Positions 1 to 8,813 are shown, counted from the first letter of the stretch. The stretch: DNA of 64,000 bases from CAVPDE01 sp963707125 (GCA_963707125.1 CAVPOU010000004.1:434001-498000); one strand, 5' to 3'. Made by a program: numbers and translations. The notes: generated by a model not told the origin, from the sequence alone.

Positions 1-2
1 TT

Positions 3-85
3 CGTCATTCCGGTGAAAACCGGAATCCAGAAAAGATGTAACGCATTACGAAACCTGGACTCCGGCTTTCGCCGGAGTGACGCAT
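3..85. repeat. Dispersed double-hairpin repeat, family A, copy 1
   Basis: Two adjacent hairpins with the cores CATTCCGGTGAAAACCGGAA and CTCCGGCTTTCGCCGGAG are separated by a short spacer. The same architecture (GTCA-C/TTCCGG hairpin, CCAG, spacer, CTGGA, hairpin, TGAC) recurs near 3664, 34764 and 44738. It is intergenic and non-coding, and resembles a REP/MITE-type element. Confidence 0.8.
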
Positions 86-226
86 CGGATCACGCAGCAA
101 CCGTGTTTCGGGAACTGCTGTTGAAAATATGTTTACAAGGAAGATCGATAACTCAATAAAGAAAGAGATTCGGAGACTGTCTTCCAACTTGTCACTCGTC
201 ACTCGTCACTTGTCACTGAGTTTATC

Positions 227-1126
227 ATGAAAGCCATGATCTTAGCAGCCGGATTTGGAACAAGACTTCGTCCACTCACGGAGACGAAGCCAAAGGCCCT
301 CATACCTGTGGCCAATAAGCCGATCCTTGCAAGAAACATCGAATACCTGATCAGTCACGGCATTACGGAAATCATTGTCAATGCTCACCACCACTACACG
401 CAGCTTGTGGATTATCTTAAAGACGGCGCCTCATTCGGCTTTAACATCAAGGTGAAGGTGGAACCGGAAATCCTCGGCACAGGAGGAGGCATAAAAAACA
501 CTGAGGGGTTCTGGGACAAAGAGCCTTTCATTGTCATCAACAGCGACATTCTCACCGATATCAATCTTGTTGCTGTTTACCAGGTTCACCAAACCTCGGG
601 AGCTCTTGCGACTCTGGTGCTTCATGACTGCGAGCCCTTCAACCAGATTCAGGTCGATGACCAATGGAACATCATGGACATTGCCAAAGATAACAGGCCA
701 GGCAGGCTGGCCTTCACCGGAATTCATGTCATCAATCCCGAGGTCCTCTCACATATTCCTACAGGTGCATTCTCAGACATCATCGAGTGCTATCGCGGAT
801 TGATCCGCGTCGGCAAACCGGTTCGAGCGTGCCTTGTCAGAGGCCATTACTGGCGGGACATTGGAAGCATTCAGAGTTACCTGGAGGCAAACCGTGAGCT
901 TACAGGCAACAGCTTTGTGATTGGGCCCGGCTGTTCTGTTGACTCTTCAGTCAAGCTCATTGATTGGGGCGTGATCGGCCAAAACAGTCATCTTGGAAAA
1001 AACGTCGAGGTGCAGAGATCGGTCCTATGGGAAGGGGTCACCATTAAAGAAGGCATCAAGGTCATGGATGCCGTTGTGACCTCCGGCAGAGAAGTGGACC
1101 GCGACCTCCACGGCGAGGTTTTCTGA
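227..1126 (+). CDS. Sugar-phosphate nucleotidyltransferase (mannose-1-phosphate guanylyltransferase-like)
   Basis: A 299-residue protein that begins with the nucleotidyltransferase signature, a hydrophobic strand followed by LAAGFGTRLRP and then PKALIPVANKP; the G-x-G-T-R loop and the following Lys bind the nucleotide. A conserved NSDIL (about residues 104-108) carries the metal-binding Asp. The last third (about 215-290) has hexapeptide-like repeats of a short left-handed beta helix. The family makes NDP-sugars from NTP and sugar 1-phosphate for cell-surface polysaccharide. The exact sugar and nucleotide cannot be read from sequence; GDP-mannose or UDP/ADP-sugar and MurU-like roles are all possible. 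Upstream Shine-Dalgarno is weak. The gene stands alone and converges on the pyrophosphatase gene. Confidence 0.88.
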   Translation: MKAMILAAGFGTRLRPLTETKPKALIPVANKPILARNIEYLISHGITEIIVNAHHHYTQLVDYLKDGASFGFNIKVKVEPEILGTGGGIKNTEGFWDKEPFIVINSDILTDINLVAVYQVHQTSGALATLVLHDCEPFNQIQVDDQWNIMDIAKDNRPGRLAFTGIHVINPEVLSHIPTGAFSDIIECYRGLIRVGKPVRACLVRGHYWRDIGSIQSYLEANRELTGNSFVIGPGCSVDSSVKLIDWGVIGQNSHLGKNVEVQRSVLWEGVTIKEGIKVMDAVVTSGREVDRDLHGEVF

Positions 1127-1155
1127 AATCGCAAACCGCGCCAAAATCTCCCCTT

Positions 1156-1246
1156 GCCCCTCTTTACCAAAGAGGGGTAATCCCTCCCTTAGCTAAAGAG
1201 CCGGTCCTGAGCCTGTCGAAGGAGAGGTCAGGAGGGATTTACAGAG
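1156..1246. repeat. Short GC hairpin and family-type intergenic repeat
   Basis: Contains CCCCTCTTTACCAAAGAGGGG (a 9-bp stem with a 3-base loop) followed by GAGCCTGTCGAAGGAGAGG, a motif seen again near 20680. It lies between a stop codon and a terminator and has no coding potential. Confidence 0.5.
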
Positions 1247-1273
1247 AGGGTGCTGGCCTTGTGAGACCATCAT

Positions 1274-1314
1274 AAAAAAAGCCGGCCCTCTCTGCGAGGG
1301 CCGGCCTTTCTTGT
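1274..1314. terminator. Bidirectional rho-independent terminator
   Basis: A perfect 10-bp stem, GCCGGCCCTC and GAGGGCCGGC, with a TCTGC loop is followed by TTTCTTGTTTGTTT on the plus strand and preceded by a run of seven A, which is a T-run on the minus strand. It sits between two convergent genes and can end transcription of both. Confidence 0.92.
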
Positions 1315-1327
1315 TTGTTTGAATTGC

Positions 1328-3361
1328 TTAACCCCACATCTTGATCATAAGCGGGGCAAGAATCAGCGAAATCACGGACATCAACTTAATAAGGATGTTC
1401 ATCGTGGGTCCTGAGGTGTCCTTGAACGGGTCACCTACTGTATCCCCAATCACGGCCGCTTTGTGGTTGGCCGATCCCTTGCCGCCAAGATTGCCTTGTT
1501 CAATATATTTCTTGGCATTGTCCCAGGCGCCTCCTGCGTTCGCCATAAAGAGAGCCAGACACACGCCAACAACGTTGGCTCCGACCAGGAAACCGCCCAG
1601 GGCCTCCTTGCCAATGATAAACCCGACGGCCACTGGAGAAAGGATACCAAAAAGCCCCGGAGCGATCATATATCTGAGAGCCGCCTTGGTGGCAATATCA
1701 ACGCACTTGGCCGGCTCAGGTTCTCCGGTCCCTTCCATGAGTCCCTTGATTTCACGGAACTGCCTGCGAATCTCTTCCACAATGGCGAAGGCCGCCTTGC
1801 CCACCGCGGTCATGGTGAGCGAAGCGATCACAAAAGGAACAAGGGCTCCCAGAAACACACCGATGATGGTATAGGCGTCAGTGATGTCAATCCGGTCCAC
1901 CTTGGCAGACTGTGCATATGCCACGAACAGCGAGAGCGCTGTAAGAGCTGCAGATCCGATGGCGAATCCTTTGCCGATGGCTGCCGTAGTGTTGCCGAGA
2001 GCATCCAGAGAGTCGGTGATTTTCCGGGTTTCGGGCCCAAGGTGGGCCATCTCAGAAATACCTCCCGCATTGTCCGCGGTGGGTCCGTAAGCATCCACGG
2101 TCATAGTGACACCCACGGTGGCAAGCATGCCGACCGCCGAGAGTCCTATCCCGTACATACCCGCAGCCGCATAGGCGATCCACATGGCCACACAAATCCC
2201 CACTACTGGAAGGGCTACGCTCATCATCCCCACGGCCATGCCGGAGATGAGCACAGTGGCCGGCCCGGTCTTTGAGGACTCGGCGATCCGTTGCACTGGT
2301 TTCCCGGAAGTATAGTACTCAGCCAAGAGCCCGACGATCATGCCCACGACAAGGCCGCTCACGACCGCCCAGAAAACTCCCGAGGGGAGCCCAAGAGAGC
2401 TTTTGATAATCCAGGTCAAAATGACCAGGATACCACCGCCGATAAAGGTTGAATATCTTAGCGCAGCCTGAGGCCCCAAACCTTGCAGAACTTTTATTGA
2501 AAAAATCCCAACCAAGGAAGAGATGAGCCCCGCCATAACGATCAGGATAGGCAGGGCCATGTACATGTACTTGATGGTCCACTCCTTGCTTCCCGCAGGG
2601 AAAAACTTGAGCATTTCCGGAGTCACCGACATGGTCGCCGCAATCGCGATAGTCGCGATGATAGCTCCCACATAGGACTCGAAGATGTCTGCGCCCATGC
2701 CTGCGATGTCACCGACGTTGTCACCCACATTGTCGGCAATGACGCCGGGGTTTCTGGGGTCATCTTCAGGAATCCCGGCCTCCACCTTCCCGACCAGGTC
2801 TGATCCCACATCCGCGGCCTTGGTATATATCCCGCCGCCCATACGGGCAAACAGGGCGATAGAGCTTGCACCCATGGCATAGCCATTGATGTATTGGGCC
2901 GTCTCAGGGCTGGCCCCAAAGATCAAGAACCAGACTCCCACTCCCAGCACGCCCAGGGCAGCCACTGAAAGACCCATGACCGAACCGCTGAAGTAAGAGA
3001 CGATCAGGGCCTTGCCCATCCCACCCTGGTTGGCGGCCCAAGCCGTTCGCGAATTCCCCTTTGTGGAGGCCCGCATCCCGAAGAACCCCGCGAACATGGA
3101 GCAGAACGCACCCGTCACAAAGCAGAGAGCTGTTTGCCAGTTAATTCCGAAAACAAGCAGGAAGAACACGACGACGACGAAGACCGCCAGGGTGGCATAT
3201 TGCCTTCTTAAGAACGCCATGGCTCCCTGGAAGATGTAGCCCTCGATCTTCTGCATCAGTTCCGTGCCATTGGGCTGCTTTGCTATCCATTGATAAATCA
3301 GAAAAGCGATGAACAACCCGAAGAGTCCAAATACCCATGACCAGTTGATTAATGAAAGCAT
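1328..3361 (-). CDS. hppA: K+-dependent membrane-bound ion-pumping pyrophosphatase
   Basis: A 677-residue polytopic membrane protein with about 16 hydrophobic segments. It couples hydrolysis of pyrophosphate to pumping of H+ or Na+ across the cytoplasmic membrane. The substrate-binding motif DNVGDNVGD followed by GMGADIFES is present, as is the second acidic motif near the C terminus, GDTVGDPFKDTSGP. In the potassium determinant the sequence reads GNTTAAIGKGFAIGS, with Ala where K+-independent enzymes have Lys, so the K+-dependent type is expected. Whether Na+ or H+ is pumped is not decided here. Start supported by AAGGGGATC just before ATG. Such enzymes are common in syntrophic and sulfate-reducing bacteria, where they recover energy from pyrophosphate made by acyl-CoA ligases such as the one encoded at 18582. 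Confidence 0.97.
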   Translation of the reverse strand: MLSLINWSWVFGLFGLFIAFLIYQWIAKQPNGTELMQKIEGYIFQGAMAFLRRQYATLAVFVVVVFFLLVFGINWQTALCFVTGAFCSMFAGFFGMRASTKGNSRTAWAANQGGMGKALIVSYFSGSVMGLSVAALGVLGVGVWFLIFGASPETAQYINGYAMGASSIALFARMGGGIYTKAADVGSDLVGKVEAGIPEDDPRNPGVIADNVGDNVGDIAGMGADIFESYVGAIIATIAIAATMSVTPEMLKFFPAGSKEWTIKYMYMALPILIVMAGLISSLVGIFSIKVLQGLGPQAALRYSTFIGGGILVILTWIIKSSLGLPSGVFWAVVSGLVVGMIVGLLAEYYTSGKPVQRIAESSKTGPATVLISGMAVGMMSVALPVVGICVAMWIAYAAAGMYGIGLSAVGMLATVGVTMTVDAYGPTADNAGGISEMAHLGPETRKITDSLDALGNTTAAIGKGFAIGSAALTALSLFVAYAQSAKVDRIDITDAYTIIGVFLGALVPFVIASLTMTAVGKAAFAIVEEIRRQFREIKGLMEGTGEPEPAKCVDIATKAALRYMIAPGLFGILSPVAVGFIIGKEALGGFLVGANVVGVCLALFMANAGGAWDNAKKYIEQGNLGGKGSANHKAAVIGDTVGDPFKDTSGPTMNILIKLMSVISLILAPLMIKMWG

Positions 3362-3522
3362 GATCCCCTTGAACCTCCTTGTCTAAGAAAAGATTTGAGA
3401 ATGCCAGTCTTATCTGATCTCGTACCCCGGCCTCCCAAGGTGTCAACAAAGGAAACCCGGGCAAACGCTGCACACCTCTCCAAGGATGAAGTTTTTTTGG
3501 AAATGGGCACTAATGGAGGCGA

Positions 3523-3552
3523 ACTATAGTGGAAAAAAGAGCTTTGTGTCAA
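3523..3552 (-). promoter_or_regulatory. Sigma-70 type promoter of hppA
   Basis: Read on the minus strand: TTGACA (3552-3547), an 18-base spacer, TATAGT (3528-3523). This gives a leader of about 155 bases before the hppA start. A second TTGACA lies inside that leader at 3446-3441, with a poor -10. Confidence 0.7.
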
Positions 3553-3663
3553 GGCAAATTATGAGGGCTCAGATAAGAATACAAGCCCAGATAACCATCT
3601 TACATTTCTTGAGATTTGTCCCGCGACCCACTATATTGATTTCACGCGCCGCTCAAATTTGAT

Positions 3664-3785
3664 GGGTTCGTAAAAAGTCATCAAAGCCGTCACCCCGGCG
3701 AAAGCCGGGGTCCAGAAGTGCTTGTTTTTCCTGGATTCCGGCTTTCGCCGGAATGACGGAAAAGGGCGTTTTCCGACTTTTTGCG
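3664..3785. repeat. Dispersed double-hairpin repeat, family A, copy 2
   Basis: The most symmetric copy. Outer arms AAAAAGTC and GACTTTTTGCG enclose two hairpins, GTCACCCCGGCGAAAGCCGG and TTCCGGCTTTCGCCGGAATG. Its right edge abuts a gene fragment, so it may have inserted into or replaced part of that gene. Confidence 0.82.
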
Positions 3786-3906
3786 CCATGATCTCCTGCA
3801 TGGCCGGTCCGCACATCCGGCCCTGACAGTTCCCCATGCCCATGCGGGTCATGCGCTTGACTTCCTTCATGTCCGTTGCGCCGTCTGCAAGCGCCGCCTT
3901 GACCTC
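3786..3906 (-). pseudogene. Remnant of a [2Fe-2S] BFD-like domain (oxidoreductase C-terminal fragment)
   Basis: About 40 codons on the minus strand read ...KAALADGATDMKEVKR followed by MTRMGMGNCQGRMCGP and AMQEIMAQK. The spacing G-x-C-Q-G-R-x-C is typical of the second half of the BFD-like [2Fe-2S] domain found in FAD-dependent amine/opine dehydrogenase subunits. There is no upstream body of the protein. The fragment is bounded on one side by a family A repeat and on the other by a GC-rich hairpin (3906-3926). It is best read as a gene relic rather than a working small protein. Confidence 0.7.
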
Positions 3907-3926
3907 CCCTCCCTTGGTGGGAGGGG
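3906..3926. repeat. GC hairpin CCCCTCCC/GGGAGGGG
   Basis: An 8-bp perfect inverted repeat with a five-base loop borders the iron-sulfur gene fragment; no T-run follows. Confidence 0.5.
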
Positions 3927-4003
3927 ATGAAGGGGAGGGGGAAACAAAAAGCGGGCTTCTGGCTCGCCTTTCAACAATAATCTATCTCGGCCGAGAGGTT
4001 TTT

Positions 4004-4279
4004 CTAAAATTTTCCTCTCTGCGATGAAATAACCTTCTTCAGTTCATCCCTCCATTCCACGACCTGCTCAACCCTCGACATAATCTTTGTCATGATGGTC
4101 GTGGAGCTTGATGAAAGAGACCGGCCATAGGCCTGGAAGACTTTAATTGGAGATCCCTTCTTCACGAACAGAGCCAGGGCATTGACGATGAGATCGATTA
4201 ACTCATCGTCTTTTAAGTCCAACTCAATGGTGAGTGCTTTCCCGTCTATCGTAAGGACCACGTTCTTTGGTTCCTTCAT
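4004..4279 (-). CDS. Small conserved-looking hypothetical protein
   Basis: A 91-residue protein that I do not recognise. It begins with a short beta-rich part (VVLTIDGKALTIELDLKDD), followed by helical, mildly amphipathic sequence with a Ser-rich turn (SLSSSST) and a basic C terminus. There is no signal peptide and no Cys. Start chosen at ATG because AAGGAG lies eight bases upstream. It is transcribed alone between the Fe-S remnant and the tRNA-Thr gene. No function is proposed. Confidence 0.6.
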   Translation of the reverse strand: MKEPKNVVLTIDGKALTIELDLKDDELIDLIVNALALFVKKGSPIKVFQAYGRSLSSSSTTIMTKIMSRVEQVVEWRDELKKVISSQRGKF

Positions 4280-4500
4280 CAGGGGTCTCCTTGCCGCGTT
4301 AGGCCCGCATTTTATATATTCCGCGCGAAATCAGCTATTAACCATACCAAATTCTTAAGCTTTTTTCAATGCAAAGTTTTATGAATTGAGATTACCCGCC
4401 AGACTCATGGCGGGTGAACAGACTTAGGGCCTAGGCGTGTGACGTTGAAGTTGGAATCTTCCTGGGACAAAACGTAAACAGGCTTTGTGATCAGAATAGC

Positions 4501-4576
4501 TGGAGCCACCGCGCGGAATCGAACCGCGGACATCCTCATTACGAGTGAGGTGCTCTACCGACTGAGCTACGGTGGC
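4501..4576 (-). tRNA. tRNA-Thr (anticodon CGU)
   Basis: The reverse strand folds as a full cloverleaf: acceptor GCCACCG pairs with CGGTGGC, D-arm GCTC/GAGC, anticodon stem CCTCA/TGAGG with loop CTCGTAA (anticodon CGT, read as CGU), T-arm CGCGG/CCGCG, discriminator T and an encoded CCA. It reads the threonine codon ACG. A truncated integrase lies 75 bases upstream of its 5' end, a common arrangement where an element has inserted at a tRNA gene. Confidence 0.95.
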
Positions 4577-4650
4577 TTATGCGGTTAAATCAATTACTTA
4601 GTCGGGCAAGATCAAGGACCGTAACGGCATTTGTGACATTTTGTTACACA

Positions 4651-5061
4651 TCAGAACTGACATAACCTGTCAACCCGTTGAGTAGACCAACAGCCTCTCT
4701 TCTTGTTCTCCTCGGCAAGATGAGTGTATCTGAGTGTCATAGTCATTGTCTTGTGTCCCAGGAGTTCCTGAACCTCTTTGAGACTTGCACCTCTCATGAC
4801 TAAGTGGCTCGCAAAGGTGTGTCTCAAGTCGTGAAAGGTGAAGTTCTCTATCCCTGCCCTTCTCAAGGCTCCGTGAAAAGCCCTGTCCACCTTACCGATG
4901 ATTCGCCTAGCATATGTGAAGACATATTCTGATGTCAACTTCTGTTCCTTTCCCTGATTCACCATCAAGGCATCATCTGTGGCGTTGCCTTTCCGCGGCG
5001 GACTCCTCCTTGGGGCGTATTGTTCCGTACGCCTCAATCGTCGCTCCTCGTCGCCTTGCAT
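4651..5061 (-). pseudogene. Truncated tyrosine recombinase (phage-type integrase)
   Basis: The last ~90 residues are the C-terminal half of a tyrosine recombinase: HDLRHTFASH supplies the H-x-x-R catalytic pair, GHKTMTMTLRYTHL supplies the second His and the nucleophilic Tyr. The N-terminal core-binding domain and the first catalytic Arg are missing; the first 30 or so codons read as out-of-frame, Arg/Pro-rich sequence. Intact relatives are about 350-400 residues. Position next to tRNA-Thr suggests a decayed mobile element that used the tRNA as attachment site. It is unlikely to be active. Confidence 0.8.
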
Positions 5062-5209
5062 CTGACGTCATGCTGGTGATCAGAAATTTTTTGAAACCCG
5101 CGTCCCGCATTCACCGCAGGAATTAGGCGTTGGATTTGGGATGGTGCTCTCGCTTGTGTTTTAATGCGACAAGGAGTATGAGAGGACGAGTGGAGAAAAG
5201 AAAAGGAAC

Positions 5210-5617
5210 ATGACCATCAACGCCAGACTCGAGTGGAAAGAAAAAATGCAGTTTGTCGGCCAGGCCGGCAACAGCCCAAGCGTCATTCTTGACAATCCCG
5301 ACGGCAAAACAGGCCCCACTCCCATGGAAATGGTTCTCATGGGAATAGCGGGTTGCACCGGTATGGACGTCATCTCGATCATGAGAAAGAAGCGTGCCGA
5401 TGTGACGGGATTTCAGGTAAACATCAGCGGGGAGCGGGCTGATGACCATCCGAAGCGCTACACCAAAATCTTCATCGAATTCGTGCTTGAAGGAAAGAGG
5501 CTCTCCCCGAAGGATGTGGAGCGCGCCATCGAACTGTCGGCGACCAAGTACTGCAGCGCCATCGCTTCCATGAGTGCCCCTGTTGAAACGAGCTATCGGG
5601 TTGTTGATAAAGAGTAA
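5210..5617 (+). CDS. OsmC/Ohr family peroxidase-like protein
   Basis: A 135-residue cytoplasmic protein of the OsmC fold. The two family cysteines are present: one in the helix start GIAGCTGMD (about residue 48) and one in ATKYCSAIAS (about residue 111). OsmC-type proteins reduce organic hydroperoxides through this Cys pair using lipoyl or thiol donors. The sequence is closer to the general OsmC/YhfA branch than to classical Ohr, so the physiological substrate is open. Start supported by AAAAGGAAC before ATG. Single-gene unit, followed by a 22-bp palindrome. Confidence 0.9.
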   Translation: MTINARLEWKEKMQFVGQAGNSPSVILDNPDGKTGPTPMEMVLMGIAGCTGMDVISIMRKKRADVTGFQVNISGERADDHPKRYTKIFIEFVLEGKRLSPKDVERAIELSATKYCSAIASMSAPVETSYRVVDKE

Positions 5618-5630
5618 CAATCCCCTCCGA

Positions 5631-5652
5631 CTCCCCTTTTCGAAAAGGGGAG
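5631..5652. repeat. 22-bp perfect palindrome after the OsmC gene
   Basis: Arms CTCCCCTTTT and AAAAGGGGAG flank a central CG, 13 bases past the OsmC stop codon. No T-run follows, so it is a weak terminator candidate or one of the short palindromic repeats of this genome. Confidence 0.6.
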
Positions 5653-5802
5653 CGAAATAGCAGATGATCCGGCAATGTGACATAACGGATAGCGCTCAAT
5701 AGGGGAAAGGTTTCGGAGCGCGACCGTCTTGGCACATAAGGGCATGACAAAGCTGAATAATGTGCTAGAATGCCTGGGTAAAAGGCCTTGAGGATTGAGA
5801 CT

Positions 5803-7380
5803 ATGAAACCGCGATTCAGAGATCCTGTTACCGGCAAAGTGCTGAATAAGATTGAACTGATGGACGAGGATCTCGGACTTGAGCTGGGAACCCTGGATGG
5901 GGAGACCGCCCTCAAAGGGCTCAAGTGCGGCAACCACACGCTTGACACTGATCTTTATGAACTCACGATGGTTGCAGGTTACCTCGTTTCAAGTAAGAGG
6001 AAACAAAGAGCCTGCTTCGACCTCTACTATCGCCAGAACCCGGATGGAGGAGGTTTTTGTGTCTTTGCCGGGCTGGAAAGCGTCATTCAGTATGTCAACT
6101 CGCTGAAGATCTATCCGGATGATCTGGATTACCTCAAGAGTCTCGGCATCTTTTCAAGAGAAGCTTTGGAAGAACTCGCCAAGGGGATCAAGTTCACCGG
6201 CGATATGTGGGCTGTCCCTGAGGGAACCGTGGTCTTCCCCAATGAGCCCCTCATCCGTGCGGTCGGACCGATCGCAGAAGCCCAGATTCTCGAAACCACC
6301 TTGCTGGCCATGGTCGGGCACCAGACGCTCATCGCCACCAAAGCCGCACGCCTTAAGACAGCCACAAAAGGCGCGCCGGTCATTGACTTCGGGACGCGAC
6401 GGGCCCACGGCGTCGAAGCGGCTCTTTACGGAGCCAGGGCTGCTTACATCGGAGGGTGCGAGGCCACATCCAACGTGAGAGCCGGCAAGCTCTTCGGTAT
6501 TCCGGTCCGGGGGACGCACGCCCACAGCTGGGTGGAAAGCTTTGACACTGAAATAGAATCCTTCCAGACGTTTTCCCGGATTTTCCCTGACAACTGCGTT
6601 CTCCTCGTGGACACCTATGAGGTTGTGGAAGGAGTGAACAACGCGATTCGAGTCGCCGAGGAGATGCGAGCGACCGGTAAAACCTTGAGAGGCATTCGGA
6701 TCGACAGCGGGGACCTGGCTTATTACTCCAAGGTCGCCAGAAGCATGCTCGACGAGGCGGGTTTCCCTGAAGTCAAGATCCTTGCAAGCAGCGATCTCGA
6801 TGAATGGCTCATCGAAAGCCTGAGAGACCAGGGCGCACGCATTGACATCTGGTGTGTGGGAACCAAGCTCATGACCTCTTATCAGACTCCAGCCCTCGGG
6901 GTGGTTTACAAGCTCATGGCCGCAGGCTACGGAGAAGACAGGCTCATTCCCAAGATCAAGATCTCCCAGAACCCTGAGAAGGTGACCAACCCGGGAGTGA
7001 AGAAAATCGTGCGCTTTTACAACCACCGGGGGTTCATGATGGGCGACCTTCTCACCGATGTGGAGGAATCGGTTCCCTCAGGGAAGCCGGTCATCGCCCA
7101 TCACCCCATGTATGATTACATGAAGAAAACCTACCGGCCTCCTTATGAAGCCAGGGAGATCATGGTGCCCATCTTCAAAAACGGCAAGCAGGTCTATGAC
7201 CCTCCTTCGCTTCAGGACGTGAGACAGCATGCTGCAAAGGAACTAGAGAGCCTGGAGAATGAAACCAAGCGGTTCACCAATCCCCACCTCTACAAGGTTT
7301 CGCTTTCTGACAGGCTTCACCGCATCAAGAAGAACCTCCTCCTCTGGCACCAGGAAAACGCCTCGAATGGCAGAACATAA
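5803..7380 (+). CDS. pncB: Nicotinate phosphoribosyltransferase
   Basis: A 525-residue enzyme of NAD salvage that joins nicotinate and phosphoribosyl pyrophosphate, driven by ATP, to give nicotinate mononucleotide. Family landmarks: TDLYELTMVAGYL near residue 50, the FGTRRAHG motif with the catalytic His region, RGTHAHSWV, GIRIDSGDLAYYSK and ASSDLDEW. The N terminus carries about 45 extra residues before the usual family start. TTG at 5788 also fits the frame, but ATG at 5803 has GAGG nine bases upstream and is preferred. The next gene begins 14 bases after the stop, so the two are probably co-transcribed, and a transported precursor or related metabolite is plausible for that MFS protein. 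Confidence 0.93.
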   Translation: MKPRFRDPVTGKVLNKIELMDEDLGLELGTLDGETALKGLKCGNHTLDTDLYELTMVAGYLVSSKRKQRACFDLYYRQNPDGGGFCVFAGLESVIQYVNSLKIYPDDLDYLKSLGIFSREALEELAKGIKFTGDMWAVPEGTVVFPNEPLIRAVGPIAEAQILETTLLAMVGHQTLIATKAARLKTATKGAPVIDFGTRRAHGVEAALYGARAAYIGGCEATSNVRAGKLFGIPVRGTHAHSWVESFDTEIESFQTFSRIFPDNCVLLVDTYEVVEGVNNAIRVAEEMRATGKTLRGIRIDSGDLAYYSKVARSMLDEAGFPEVKILASSDLDEWLIESLRDQGARIDIWCVGTKLMTSYQTPALGVVYKLMAAGYGEDRLIPKIKISQNPEKVTNPGVKKIVRFYNHRGFMMGDLLTDVEESVPSGKPVIAHHPMYDYMKKTYRPPYEAREIMVPIFKNGKQVYDPPSLQDVRQHAAKELESLENETKRFTNPHLYKVSLSDRLHRIKKNLLLWHQENASNGRT

Positions 7381-7394
7381 GTAGAGCCCCCTTC

Positions 7395-8531
7395 ATGAAC
7401 ATCCTTTTCCTCCTCCTTTTCTGGAACCTCTGGTTCCTGAATTTCTCCACGCGAACGGTTCTCTCGCCTCTGCTTCCGATTTTCGAAAAGGAGCTTCACA
7501 TCAGCCATGCCCTGGCTGGCAGCATCTTTCTTTTCCTTGCCGTCGGCTACACGAGCTCTCTCGTCGTCTCGAACTGGATCACTCCCCGGGTGGGCTTCAA
7601 AAAGTCCATTGCCCTCGGGTTCATCGTTCTCATCGCAGCCCTCCTCTTTCTCGTGTTCACAAGAACGTATTGGGGTCTGGGTGGTGTCGCTTTTCTTATT
7701 GGCTTCGGAGGAGGCCTGTACCTTCCTTGCGCTCTCCCTTTGCTCACCTCCACCATCCACCCTGACAAGTGGGGGAAGGCCATTGCTTTTCATGAGACCG
7801 CTGCCTCTTTCAGCATCCTGGCCATGCCGCTTCTTGCCGCAGCGGCTCTGCGCTTCCTCCATTGGACGTGGTTGGTGGTTGTGCTGAGCGGGCTTTGTCT
7901 TGCTGTGACCATAGTTTTTCTCATCCGCTCCCCTGACCCCAGGCCCAAAAAGGAAGAGACGTCCTCTTTCTCCCGGGTTCTCCGGCGTCGGGACTTCTGG
8001 ATCATGGCGACTCTCTGGGGTTTTGCCGCAGCAGGCGGGCTCGGACTCTATAACCTGATCCCCCTTTTCCTGGTCAACGAGAAAGGCATCTCCATCGATC
8101 TGGCCAACACGATTTTTGGGCTTTCCAGAATTGGAGGCCTTGTCGTCACTTTTCTTGCAGGCTTTCTCATAGACCGGATCGGCGTCAAGAGAGTCCTACT
8201 CCTGTCGTTGCTGGCTTCAGGCTTTTCTATCACCGGGATTGCCCTGGCCGATTCTTTTCCTCTTCTGGTCACCATGCTTGTTTTGCAGGCGACTTTCATG
8301 CCCGTCTTTTTTCCCGCAGGTCTGGTGACCATTTCAAAACTGACAAACTTCGGCGATCGAAGCGTCTTTGTTGGAGCGACTGTTGCCTTCGGCGTCATTT
8401 TCGGAACCGGGATCACGCCTACTCTTCTCGGCGCTGTTGCGGATGTCTGGAATTTTCAGGTGGGGATGATGGTCCAGGGTCTCGTGACCATGGGCATCTG
8501 TCTTTTGCTTAAATCCTTGCGGGGCATATAA
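7395..8531 (+). CDS. MFS transporter
   Basis: A 378-residue protein with about 12 hydrophobic segments and the usual central cytoplasmic loop (about 180-200, rich in charged residues, PDPRPKKEETSS). The loop after segment 2 (NWITPRVGFKKS) and the similar LIDRIGVKRV in the second half match the MFS signature. Inner-membrane secondary transporter; substrate unknown. It follows pncB by 14 bases with no clear Shine-Dalgarno, which suggests coupling to pncB translation and a role around nicotinate or NAD precursors, but this is inference from context only. Confidence 0.9.
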   Translation: MNILFLLLFWNLWFLNFSTRTVLSPLLPIFEKELHISHALAGSIFLFLAVGYTSSLVVSNWITPRVGFKKSIALGFIVLIAALLFLVFTRTYWGLGGVAFLIGFGGGLYLPCALPLLTSTIHPDKWGKAIAFHETAASFSILAMPLLAAAALRFLHWTWLVVVLSGLCLAVTIVFLIRSPDPRPKKEETSSFSRVLRRRDFWIMATLWGFAAAGGLGLYNLIPLFLVNEKGISIDLANTIFGLSRIGGLVVTFLAGFLIDRIGVKRVLLLSLLASGFSITGIALADSFPLLVTMLVLQATFMPVFFPAGLVTISKLTNFGDRSVFVGATVAFGVIFGTGITPTLLGAVADVWNFQVGMMVQGLVTMGICLLLKSLRGI

Positions 8532-8633
8532 GGGGCGCTAAACCTCTTGCAATGCTTATTGCGGTCTCTATAATAGCTTCTGTTTTGGGTATCATGACCC
8601 TGATAGAGGCTTTTGGCCTTGGTCAAATTTGGA

Positions 8634-8745
8634 AGTCAAATGTCGAATGTCGAACAAGGAATTTCGAATGATGAAGTTTAATCCCTTCTATTTCTCCCTT
8701 CGGCCTTCGTTATTCGTTATTCGACATTCTGCGGTTCGATTCTGA
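8634..8745. repeat. Dispersed palindromic repeat, family B, copy 1
   Basis: The stretch starting GAATGTCGAACAAGGAATTT and ending TTCGTTATTCGACATTCTGC forms imperfect inverted arms. A second copy lies at 20434-20530 with the same core order. Intergenic, non-coding. Confidence 0.75.
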
Positions 8746-8813
8746 ACTTGTTCACAAATTGTAGTGAGTTTGCAAGCTAGGACCCTATCGGAGCAAAAAG
8801 GAGTATCCATCCC

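Noticed and set aside
5123..5683. 186-codon minus-strand frame over OsmC
   Set aside because: Shadow of the OsmC gene, which has motifs and a ribosome site.
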